From Cinclus cinclus (Eukaryota > Chordata > Aves > Passeriformes > Cinclidae): DNA of 64,000 nucleotides. Below, piece by piece: positions 44,601 through 53,890 of the stretch. Location: contig NC_085073.1 of NCBI RefSeq assembly GCF_963662255.1, positions 5,697,598 to 5,761,597 of the forward strand, read 5' to 3'. The notes under the pieces are model-generated. The model saw nothing but the letters and a program-made list of their open reading frames with translations, was not told the DNA's origin and made no database searches. Positions within the stretch are counted from its first letter, which is position 1; each line of letters opens with the position of its first letter. A program made the position numbers and the translations under genes.

Positions 44601-46928
44601 TTGGGGATGACCCACAAGCGCCCCAAGTCCATTCCTGCATCTCTTGGACTTCCAGGTGTGGTGGGGTGCAGGGATATCATCATTCCCAGGAAATGGTGCA
44701 GGGTTTAGGAACATTCTGCACCCCCAGGCAGAAGGCAGTGAAGGTCTTCTGCATTAATCTCCTCAATGTTTTCACTGGGTTCTGATACAGAGCTGTCAAA
44801 GCTGCCCCACAGAAACCCCCTCTTCATACTTAAACCAGCACAGAGATGCTTAAATCCTACAGCATCATTTAGCAGTCTCAGTTTAATAAAATAAGGTGGG
44901 AAATCCCAATATGGAGAAGATAATTAATGCAGAACACAGTAAATAACCTCTGCCTGAAATCAGTACTAAATTTAAATCTGTTGTTAACACTTAAAGGTGG
45001 TTTTGCTGCGACCTCTCTGAGCCGGGTCATGCCAAGTTCCTGTGGCATTTGTAAAGGTCAGGAACTCCCCACCTGTCCAGTCATTTAAAAATTAAATATA
45101 TATATATTGAAAAAACCCCTCACAAAACTAGGAAGCTTGTAGCTCCTAAGCTGTCAAAACTGACTTGCCCTGCAGTACAATTACAATTCCTTCCTCCAAG
45201 GAAGACAGAACCCAACTTACCTTGAAGAAATCGTCCTGATGGACCACGCAGCAGTTGGGGAGCGCCTTGATGAGCCTGTTGGTCAAGGTGGTTTTGCCAC
45301 CATTGGTGACCCTGCACGGAGCGGGGCGAGACAGAGGTGGAAGAATCGCATTAGAGGCGGGTCTGGGAGCCGCTGGGGCCGGCGGGGCAGACACGGCTGA
45401 AGGAGCCGAGCCCTGAAGGAGCCGAGCCCTGAAGGAGCGGAGCCCCTGAGGGGAGCGGAGCCCCTGAGGGGAGCCGGGCACTGACCCTGAGTGCCCCCAA
45501 CCCCCCCCCAGTTTGAATTTCCCGCCCTTCCAGCTCCGGCCGCCGATTGGCCGCGACCACCCCCAGCCCCGCCTTTTCCCCGGCCTCCGATTGGCTGTGA
45601 CCGCTCCTCTCGGTCCCGCCCCCTTCCCTAGCTCCGCGCGCCCGCGCTCCGCCGCGTGTAACGGCCGCGCCGGTTCCCGCGCGCGCGCAACGGCGGCGCT
45701 GAGGGGAACGCGCGGGGCCGCCATGGCCGGTCCCTCACGGCTCCCGGTTCCTGAGGGGAGCCGCCATGGCCGGTCCCTCACTTCTCCCGGTTCCTGAGGG
45801 GAGCCGCCATGGCCGGTCCCTCACGGCTCCCGGTTCCTGAGGGGAGCCGCCATGGCCGGTCCCTCACTTCTCCCGGTTCCTGAGGGGAGCCGCCATGGCC
45901 GGTCCCTCACGGCTCCCGGTTCCTGAGGGGAGCCATGGCCCGTCCCTCACGGCTCCCGGTTCCTGAGGGGAGCCGCCATGGCCGGTCCCTCACTTCTCCC
46001 GGTTCCTGAGGGGAGCCGCCATGGCCGGTCCCTCACGGCTCCCGGTTCCTGAGGGGAGCCGCCATGGCCGGTCCCTCACACGCCCCATAACCCATTAAAT
46101 ATAAAACCACAGAATAACTTTACTTTCCCTTGTCTTCTTCCTCCTTTCTTTTTCATCTCATATTACTAATCGCATGTTATTAATATATTAACATTCTAAT
46201 AACCCTTTATTACCCTTCGCTGTTCCATTTCCCAAGCCCTCCGGCCGCACTTTCACCCTGTCTCAGCACAAACACACTTTAAATCCTTTTTAAAATGAAA
46301 ATCAATGCCCTTTATACACCACCACCCCACTTCATTAGAAACGGGATCTCCCCCCTCTTTTAGAGAAAATGTAAAAATAATTTTTTGGTCTATCTGGCCT
46401 CTAAATTTGAGTGTTTTTGCCATCTCAGCATCCCTCCTGTTAAAACCCTATAAAAGGATATATAAAACTATGGACAAAAGTATCTCTGAGAATATATAAA
46501 CCTGTAAGTATTAATTTATATATATAAAAGATATATAACACAAATAAGCATATAAAATATATTAAAAAGTATCTAAAATGTAGATAAGTGTATGAAAGGA
46601 TGTGCCGCCCTGCAAAACTCTGTTGAAGCAGCATCCATCCTTTTAGTCTTATAAAATACATAAAAGGATATATAAAATAGAAGTATATCTACAAGTATGT
46701 ATTAATATATAAATCGAATGGTATATTAAAATGTGTGTCACTCTGCGGAGCTCTCTGTATTTAAGCACCACAAATTAAAACTCGTTGCATCATCTCTCAA
46801 ATCCCGTATACTATTTCATAGCCAGATCAATAATCCCCATCCTCCGTACAAAAATTAAAACAGGAAAAACACCAATTACCCCAAATTTTAGCAGGGACTT
46901 ACCCTCCGATGCCTATAATATATTTCAT
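41606..46928 (-). CDS. NMRK2: NMRK2, nicotinamide riboside kinase 2
   Basis: Seven coding exons on the minus strand encode 200 residues: 46928-46903, 45311-45221, 44076-44028, 43823-43652, 42771-42700, 42199-42093, 41691-41606. The enzyme phosphorylates nicotinamide riboside to NMN in the NAD+ salvage pathway; mammalian NMRK2 is muscle-enriched. The Walker A loop GIGGVTNGGKT spans residues 6-16, split between exons 1 and 2. HQDDFF carries Asp36; VIEGFLL has Glu105. Basic lid: CKRRRSTRSY. Conserved end: PDPPGLFDGHVWPMY. The protein stops at ...KLLNCS, so it lacks the roughly 30-residue Ser/Pro/Arg-rich tail of human NMRK2 and has the length of NMRK1. Synteny with DAPK3 and ATCAY, plus LPNCC, favour NMRK2. 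Intron 1 holds a CpG island and a minisatellite. Confidence 0.95.
42515..42645 (+). mobile_element. CR1 LINE 3' fragment in NMRK2 intron 5
   Basis: Sense CR1 end finishing 'accattccatgattccatga', the preserved octamer-type terminus. Confidence 0.85.
43120..43215 (+). mobile_element. Short CR1 3' fragment in NMRK2 intron 4
   Basis: 'gtggaagtgtccaaggccaa' to 'ggtcccttccaaaccattct', with an internal deletion relative to longer copies. Confidence 0.8.
44077..45220 (-). other. NMRK2 intron 2
   Basis: Unique AT-rich intron. A short (TA)n run lies at about 45095. No gene or mobile element is recognised. Confidence 0.65.
45395..45480. repeat. Short GC-rich tandem repeat in NMRK2 intron 1
   Basis: Five or so units of 16-21 bases built on GAAGGAGCCGAGCCCT, changing to GAGCCCCTGAGGGGAGC. 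The GCCCCTGAGGGGAGC part is an imperfect palindrome and resembles part of the 43-bp unit further right. Confidence 0.8.
45530..45720. promoter_or_regulatory. Internal CpG island with two inverted CCAAT boxes
   Basis: Two CCGATTGGC elements (near 45542 and 45587) each lie just upstream of a CCCCGCC or CCCGCCCC GC box. A CG-saturated stretch (CGCGCGCGC) follows at about 45680. This is typical of a TATA-less promoter and could drive either strand. On the minus strand it would produce an alternative NMRK2 5' end entering exon 2. Confidence 0.5.
45721..46085. repeat. 43 bp minisatellite with embedded GCCGCCATGG
   Basis: About 8.5 copies of a 43-base unit containing CCGCCATGGCCGGTCCCTCA and CCCGGTTCCTGAGGGGAG. 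Alternate copies differ at CACGGCTCC versus CACTTCTCC, giving an 86-base higher-order dimer; one copy is 3 bases shorter and reads GGAGCCATGGCCCG. The unit is not a multiple of 3, so translations change frame. Confidence 0.93.
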
Positions 46929-46961
46929 TTTGCCGAGTGAGCCGGAATGTGACGAGAGGGA

Positions 46962-46968
46962 AAAAAAC

Positions 46969-47005
<37 letters not shown>

Positions 47006-47060
47006 AAAAAAAAAAAAAAAACCCCCAAAAAAACCAAAAAAAAAAAACAAACCACAAAAA
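46962..47060. repeat. Poly(A)-rich tract upstream of NMRK2 exon 1
   Basis: Nearly pure A with CC interruptions (T-rich on the coding strand), within 35 bases of the NMRK2 start codon. Confidence 0.9.
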
Positions 47061-47229
47061 CCTAATTGAAAAGGCTGAAAGAACTTAAAGGACTTTCAGC
47101 AGCACAAAAATTCTGCTGTTTCTTTTTTTTTTTAATTATTATTATTATTATTACTATTATTATTTTCTTTTTCCCCAGGTCCTGCTCTGCCTCCCCGACC
47201 CTTTCATTGAGGAAAAGGAGTTTTTTTTG

Positions 47230-47260
47230 GGGCGGATTTATAGGACGGTGTCCCCGCCCC
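47230..47260 (-). promoter_or_regulatory. Candidate NMRK2 TATA box
   Basis: The minus strand reads CTATAAAT at 47243-47236 between GC boxes (CCCCGCCCC upstream, CCGCCCC downstream). A start about 30 bases downstream would give a 5' UTR of nearly 300 nt passing through the homopolymer tract, which is unusual. A spliced or different start is possible. Confidence 0.4.
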
Positions 47261-47284
47261 GGAGGAGCCCTGTGACCATCATGA

Positions 47285-48180
47285 GCCTCGATGTCACGTT
47301 TTGGGCAGGTCTGGCCAAATTTCAATGTCACATTTTTTTGGAGGGATTCAGCCAAACCTTCCCGTGGTTAAACCCTCTGGGGGGGGGGGGGGTTTCACCC
47401 CTCAGTGTCACATTTTGGGACAGTTTCAACCTGATAATGTCACATTTTAAGGATGTTTATGTCCCACAGTGTCACATTTTAGAGGGGTTGAACCCCTCAA
47501 TGTCATATTTTAGGGGGATTCAACCCTCCAATGTCACATTTTGGGGCAGTTTCAACCTCCCAATGTCACATTTGGGGCAGTTTCAACCCTCCAATGTCAC
47601 ATTTTGGGGCAGTTTCAACCCTCCAATGTCACATTTGGGGCAGTTTCAACCTGATAATGTCACATTTTGGGGCAGTTTCAACCCTCCAATGTCACATTTT
47701 GGGGCAGTTTCAACCCCCCAATGTCACATTTTGGATGGATTCAACCCCCCAATGTCACATTTGGGGCAGTTTCAACCTCCCAATGTCACATTTGGGGCAG
47801 TTTCAACCCCCCAATGTCACATTTTGGGGCAGTTTCAACCTCCCAATGTCACATTTTGGATGGATTCAACCCCCCAATGTCACATTTTTGGGCAGTTTCA
47901 ACCTGATAATGTCACATTTTATGGGGGTTCAATCCCATAATGTCACATTTTGGGCAGATTCAATCCCCCAGTGTCACATTTTGGAGGGGTTTCAACCCCC
48001 AAATGTCACATTTTAGGGGAGTTCAACCCCCAAGTGTCATATTTTGGGGGAGTTCAACCCCTTCATGTCTCGTTTTGGGGGAGTTTAACCCCACAGTGTC
48101 ACATTTTGGGCAGTTTCAACCCATTAGTGTCACATTTTAGGGGGATTACAACCCTCTAATGTCACATTTTTGGAGGGCTT
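47285..48180. repeat. Roughly 32 bp minisatellite (AATGTCACATTTTGGGGCAGTTTCAACC)
   Basis: About 28 tandem units of 27-40 bases, each with AATGTCACATTTTGGGG followed by CAGTTTCAACC or GATTCAACCC variants. Homogeneous in the centre (47520-47900) and degenerate at both edges. The long open frames are repeat translations. Confidence 0.93.
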
Positions 48181-48565
48181 AACATTTTGTGGGGTTCCAC
48201 CCTCCAATGCCACAATTCTGGGGAGAGTTCCAACCCCCCACTATCACATTTTTTGGGGAATTTCACCCCCAATTTCCCACTTTGGGGGCTCATCCCACCC
48301 CCAGTGTTCCATTTTTGGGTTTTTTCAGCCCACCCCCAATGCCCCATTTTAGGGGAGAGTTCCAACCCCCCACTATCACATTTTTAGGGGAATTTCACCC
48401 CCCAATTTCCCATTTTGGGGGCTCATCCCACCCCCAGTGTTCCATTTTTGGGTTTTTTCAGCCCACCCCCAATGCCCCATTTTAGGGGAGGGTTCCAACC
48501 CCCCAGTATCACATTTTTAGGGGAATTTCACCCCCAATTTCCCATTTTGGGGCTCATCCCACCCC
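48181..48565. repeat. About 128 bp higher-order tandem repeat
   Basis: Roughly 2.8 copies of a compound unit containing CACTATCACATTTTT, CCCAATTTCCCATTTTGGGG, CATCCCACCCCCAGTGTTCC and CCCCAATGCCCCATTTTAGG. It abuts the 32-bp array and shares its CAnATTTT-GGGG theme, so it probably derives from it. Confidence 0.88.
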
Positions 48566-50330
48566 CATGTCACCCTCTGCACCTGTCCCTCTCCCTTGCT
48601 GGCCCCTTGCACTGCCATTGCCATCGTGGCCAAAAATAACTTTTTTGGCCAGCTCTTCCTTTTCCTAAATTAGTCATGGGGCAGGTGGAAATGTCACCCC
48701 CACCACGATCCCCTCGGGAGTCACTGAGGTGTGTGGGATATAATTAAGTTGGGATTTTTTTTTTTTCTTTGCTCTCTCCCCTCTTTTATTCCCCAATTCC
48801 CATCTGATTGTTTGAAACTCATCCAGGAGTGGCACAAGAAGGGATGTTTTTCTCTAAACTCCTGAAAAAAAAAAAAAAAAAGGGAATTAAATTTTAATTA
48901 TTTTTTTTTTTCAGTCAAGCTGTTCAGAGAAAGGAATGTCGAGTGAATCTTCCCAGAATTCCCCTTTACAAGGAATTTTTGGAACAGTTTATTTTTTTGT
49001 AAATAGACACAAATTCCTAAACTATTATCTCTGCAGAGAGCCTCCTCCTCCCCAGTTAACTCACATAAAATAATGCTTTTTAAGGTAAGTTAACTCTACA
49101 CCTTGTGAAGCCTGTGCTTTTATTTGAATTATTCCAGATATTTCTTAACTGGGGTTCTCTGAGCATTGTCAGGCTTTTCAACAATGTTTTTTGAAGTTTA
49201 TAATGTGAATTCATAAATAATATCTCACCTTGTTCTTCCTTTTTATAAAACCACACTGTGGCAGGATTAAAAGGTCACTGTTAAAATTATTAAAGGTTCC
49301 TTGTGCTACACTGGGTTGTAAAGTGATGGGGAAAAAATCAGTTAGCACCAAATTTGGGGATTTAGGGTCCTGTTTGACATTTTGCCTTGGGGTTTTCAGG
49401 TCTTACAGTGTAAAAATCCAAATATCCAGGATTCCAAGGGAAGTTTTGGAAGGAATATACATATGTATATATATGTATGTATGCATTTAATAGATATATT
49501 CAGATATTTATTAATGAAATATAAAATCCTCCAGACCATTTGGGTTCTGGAATCTCCTTTGCCACATTACATCCCATGGCACCATCCAACTCCTTATTCA
49601 TATCCCCATTATTTTCAGGATACTTTTCCTCAAATTGTGCTTGACATCATTGACTTTTATTCAGACCTGTGCTGTGTTTAACTTGAATTTTTCTCTTTCA
49701 GGCCTGAAGAAGAGGTTTCAAACCTCCTTTGTCTCAGCCCAGCTGTGTCCGTTGAGCTAAAATCAAAATCAAAATCAAAATCAAAATCAAAATCAAAATC
49801 AAAATCAAAATGTTTGGTTTTTTTTTTTTTTTTCTTTTCAAAGCTGTTTCTGCTCCTCAGCCACCAGGCCAAGGCCAAGTGCTAAAATGAGCTGCTTGTG
49901 AATAAGCATGAATTGCAAATTAAGGAAATTTTAACTGTCAGAGGTGAAGATTCTGGAGGTTTTGCAGAGAGGATATTGAAGGCAAGAAGAGAAATCAGGT
50001 TGAAGGTAGAACTTGGTGAATTTATGGATGGAAATACAATACAATGAGCTTTTCCAGTCTTAATTCCAATGTTCCCACTGTTACTATTATTAGGGGAAAT
50101 ATTAATCAATTATTTGTTTTTTTTTTCCTGGAGGCACCACTTGCACTTCCACCATCAATTCCAGGGTAAAATGATAATTCCAGAGAAATCTGGAGCTTGG
50201 ATTCTCGAGTTTGAGTAAATTCAGGGAAGCTGAATTTCCAGCCTGCTTGGTATTTGTTTATATGATGTCCCCACATCACCCCTTCATATGATGAAAGTAA
50301 AAAAAGAATTGATTAATTTTCCTCAAATTA
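48566..50330. other. Intergenic, no gene seen
   Basis: Unique AT-rich sequence with homopolymers. I found no exon-like frame, structured RNA or mobile element apart from the microsatellite at 49757. Confidence 0.6.
49757..49811. repeat. (AAAATC)n hexanucleotide microsatellite
   Basis: Nine perfect copies of AAAATC, followed closely by a T tract. Confidence 0.95.
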
Positions 50331-50334
50331 GCTC

Positions 50335-50700
50335 CTACTCAAAATTTGTATGCCCTTTGATTGCTTTTCTCACCCATCCCTGAACTAGGAAGTTGTCTGG
50401 GTTAACAAATTCAACTCCAGGGATTATTTTACTGCATTTGACCTCTTGTGAAAGGAAAAAGAAATCAAGAGGCTCCAAAATTGTGTCAAAGGTCTGAGGG
50501 GACACTGGCCCTGGCCACCTCTGCTCCAGTGCTCTTTGCACTGCAGACCTGCTAATCCAAATGTTTTTGTAAAATTCCATCCCAATTAAGTGAAATTTGT
50601 ATTCTTCCCAGTTGGATTTGCCTGCAGGGACGTGGCTCGGGAATAAAGTTGTTCTTAAAAAAAAAAAAAACAAAAAAAAACAAAACAACAGAATTTTTAC
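50335..50700 (+). other. Possible retrocopy or transcript end with A-tail
   Basis: Unique sequence ends in GGGAATAAAGTTGTTCTT followed at once by an A-rich tract with C interruptions, the pattern left by reverse transcription of a polyadenylated RNA. The parent RNA is not recognised. A 117-codon minus-strand frame crosses it, but its start is a translated T-tract. No flanking direct repeat is established. Confidence 0.3.
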
Positions 50701-50954
50701 CTTGGGAAAAGGTTAAAAAAAAAAAAAAGGATTTGGTCAAAGTTGTATCAAATGTTTAGTGTTGGAATCTGACAATAATTGTGGTGGGATCAGGGAATCC
50801 TGTCCCACTATCTCCATGGGGAATGTCAACACTTCTGGTTTTTCTGGAATCAGGAGGATTGAAGGACACGGGGCCTGGGTGTTGTTGCTGTTGGATTTTA
50901 TTTTATTTTTTTGTTTTTTGAAGCTCACAGCTGCCAGCTCCCTTCCTGTCAGTG

Positions 50955-51445
50955 TAAGACTCATTTCTCCTCAGTGGAAAAGCTCATTTCAAAGTTCATT
51001 TCTCATCAGTGTAAAAGCTCTTTTCTCCTCAGTGTGAAGGTTCATTTCTCCTTGATGTAAAAACTCATTTTTTCTCATTTAGAAGCTCCTTTTCCTCAGT
51101 GTAAAAGTTCATTTCTGCTCCGTGTAAAAGCTCATTTCTCCTCTGTGTAAAAGCTCATTTCTCCTCTGTGTAAAAGCTCCTTTTCCTCCGTGTAAAAGCT
51201 CTTTTCTCCTTAGTGTAAAAACCATTTTCTCCTCAGTATAAAGGCTCACTTCTCCTAGTTTAAAAGCTCACTTCTACTCATTGTAAATCTCATTTCTCCC
51301 CAGTATGAATCTCATTTCTCCTCATTTAAAAGCTCAGTCTCCTCAGTGTAAAAGCTCATTTCTCCTCAGCAAAAAACTCACTTCTCCTTAGTATAAAATC
51401 TCCTTTTCCTCAGTACAAAATCCCATTTTTAAGCCTTTTTTCCCC
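50955..51445. repeat. About 22 bp degenerate minisatellite (CTCATTTCTCCTCAGTGTAAAAG)
   Basis: About 21 units of 20-26 bases, each with TTCTCCTCAGTGTAAAAGCTC-like sequence. Every unit holds a pyrimidine tract followed by CAG, resembling a 3' splice acceptor. Divergence between copies is higher than in the other arrays, so it is older. Confidence 0.9.
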
Positions 51446-52784
51446 CACCCCTCAGTGCTCCTCTGGCTGTCCCTTTCCCCAGTCTGTTTTTAGGCTCCTC
51501 GGGGTGGTTTTTCTCTCTGCCCTATTCCTGCTCACTCACCAACCATACTGGGAGCTGGAATTCACCCACATAACTCGAATTCCCAAATTCCTGCCTGGCC
51601 TGGGAACTGCTGCTGCTCTGGAGGTGCCTGCCTGTATTTGGAGATCCCATTCCAGCTGTCTCCTTCTTTCCTTCCTTCCTTCCTTCCTTCCCAGCAAATC
51701 CCAAAACCCCCCAGCACTGGCGTCACTTCGACACTGCCCAGCTCCAGCAAACTTCACCCAAACCATAAAAATAAGAATTATGCAAATGCCAAACGTTCAG
51801 AAAGTATTTTTTTTAGCCCCGTTGGTCATCTGAAACTTCCTTTTTTTGGGGCTTGTTTATGGCAGAGATACGTTATCTGCCTGACACTTCACTCTGTACA
51901 AATGCCATTCACCAGGGAGCCTGAATCAAAGACAGGCAATGTTCCCTCTCCCACTGTTATTTTTAGAATACTAATGTTTACTAAAAGCTCGCATTAATAT
52001 TCTTTGTTCAAACTTAGCTAAATTTAGCAGGAGGCAGTTTAATCTTCGTGGAGCCATCGGGGCATTATTCCCCTGGGATTGTTTAGTTCCTGGGTGCCCG
52101 GTGACCTTTCTGCTGCAGAATGTGACTCATTTCTTCAGTGCAGCTTTAATTCAGAATTTTAATCCTGCACTAATCATCAGACATTGTTTATGGGATGAGC
52201 AAGGTTATGCCAAGGTTCCTGCTGCCTGGGGGGGACGTCAGACGCAAGGAATGGGAGTTATTTTCACTTGGGAATGTTGAAATTTGGGGTTATTTATTAT
52301 TTCTACAACTCTGGGGGAGTTGGATGGCTCAGAGTCTTCCTCCAAGGCTGGGGAGCATTCTCAAAACCTCCGTGTTTGGAAGAGAACAGGGAAAAAAAAC
52401 CATCACGAGAGGAGAATTCACCACGAACCCCAGTGACTGCAGCAGCTCCGGATGAGGAAAACGAGGGTAGTGGAATAGCAGAGTTAATTAGTGAGAGCTT
52501 TAAGTGGCTGGCATCTCCTCCTGGTGGCTCCTGGCCAGCAGCTGCCACCACCAGGGTGACATTCCCTGTGGCAGTGACAGGAGATCCCGTGGGAGAGATC
52601 ACATGGAGACTTTGGACAAGGCAGGGCTGGGGAAGAGCAGCTGTGCCCACGAGGAAAAGACAGAGGAGAAAAAAAATAACCGGGGTGTCAGAGCTTTGGG
52701 AAGTGGGATAGGTCTGGAAAAGTGTCCTGGAGGGGAGGAGGGAGATCACGGAACAGGGACAAGAACGGCAGGAGCTGCGCCAGG

Positions 52785-52945
52785 AATTTGGGCTGGGGAG
52801 CAGGGAAAGGTGCCTCCCCAGAGGGTGCTGAAAGGTTCCCCAGGGAATGGGCTCGTTCCCAACCCTGCCGGAGCTCCAGGAGCCTTTGGAAAACACTCTG
52901 GGACAGGGTGGGATTGTTGGGGAGCTTTGGATCGTGGGATTGAAT
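52785..52945 (+). mobile_element. CR1 3' fragment (older subfamily)
   Basis: 'gctggggagcagggaaaggt', 'cccaaccctgccggagctcc' and 'gggtgggattgttggggagc' in order, in sense orientation. The same element is at 60350-60525. Confidence 0.78.
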
Positions 52946-53714
52946 TTTTGGGATTCTTAAACAAAAGGTGGAGTCCAGAAAAATCCTCAAACATCCCCAG
53001 AAGTCAACCCAAGATGAGTGATCCAAGCTGGAAAAGGAGGGAATGTTCCAGCCCTTTCCCTCTTTTCCTCTCACATCATCACTTTGTTCTCCTCCTCTCG
53101 GCTGTGAGTCACTGAATGAATCCTAAAAGAGATGAGTGGTGTAAAACCACTTTTATATTTACTGATATTTACTGGTTTACCCCAGCCAGTGCAGGCAGGA
53201 GCCCTGAGCACAGAGTGACTCAGCCCCAAGCAGGTGAAATCACCCCTCAAAATAATTTCCTTCATCTTTTCATTTTCCTTCATCATTTCCTTCCTTCTGT
53301 GGAAACAGAACTGATTGAAATCTCATTTTCAGATGGATGAAAACAAGACGGGATGAACCTCACCCCTCACTCAGGGCTTGAGAGTTCAGGAGAAATCCTC
53401 ATTATCTTGAGCTGGGAATTTTGATTTGTGTCTGGGAGATCAGCCAGGATGGGAAACCCCTGGGAATATTCTGTGCTGGAATGAGTTTTTCCTGGAGATT
53501 TCTCCTCTCAGGATCCCCCAGTGGCTGTCAGGGAAGAGCAGCCCGTGGGAGGAGAGATTCCCACTCCATGGCAGCTCTTGTGACAGGAGATTCCAGCACT
53601 GAGGAGGTGGCAAAATGCTGATTTTCATTCGACTGCAAAAGTTGGATTGAAGTTGGAAAAGATTTCTCTGGGTTGGAGGCAAACACAAGCTTTTGTTTTT
53701 TTTTTTTTTTTTTT

Positions 53715-53890
53715 TAATCCACACAAGGAAGAATTCCTTCCCAAAGTCCCACCTATCCCTGGGAAGTCACTCCCTGTGTCCTGTCCCTCCATCCCTTTTC
53801 CAAAATCCCTCTCCATCTCTCCTGGAGCCTCTTCAGACCCTGCAAAGCCCCAGTTTGGTCACCCCAAAGCTCCCACCTGGTTGTTTTTGG
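53715..53890 (-). mobile_element. CR1 fragment
   Basis: Antisense CR1: 'aagaattccttcccaaagtc', 'gaagtcactccctgtgtcct' and 'ctcctggagcctcttcagac'. It follows a T tract and lacks the 3' terminal part. Confidence 0.75.

Noticed and set aside
47227..48016. 237- and 161-codon plus-strand frames with a repeating MSHFG motif
   Set aside because: They are products of the 32-base minisatellite; the frame shifts between units and no gene context exists.
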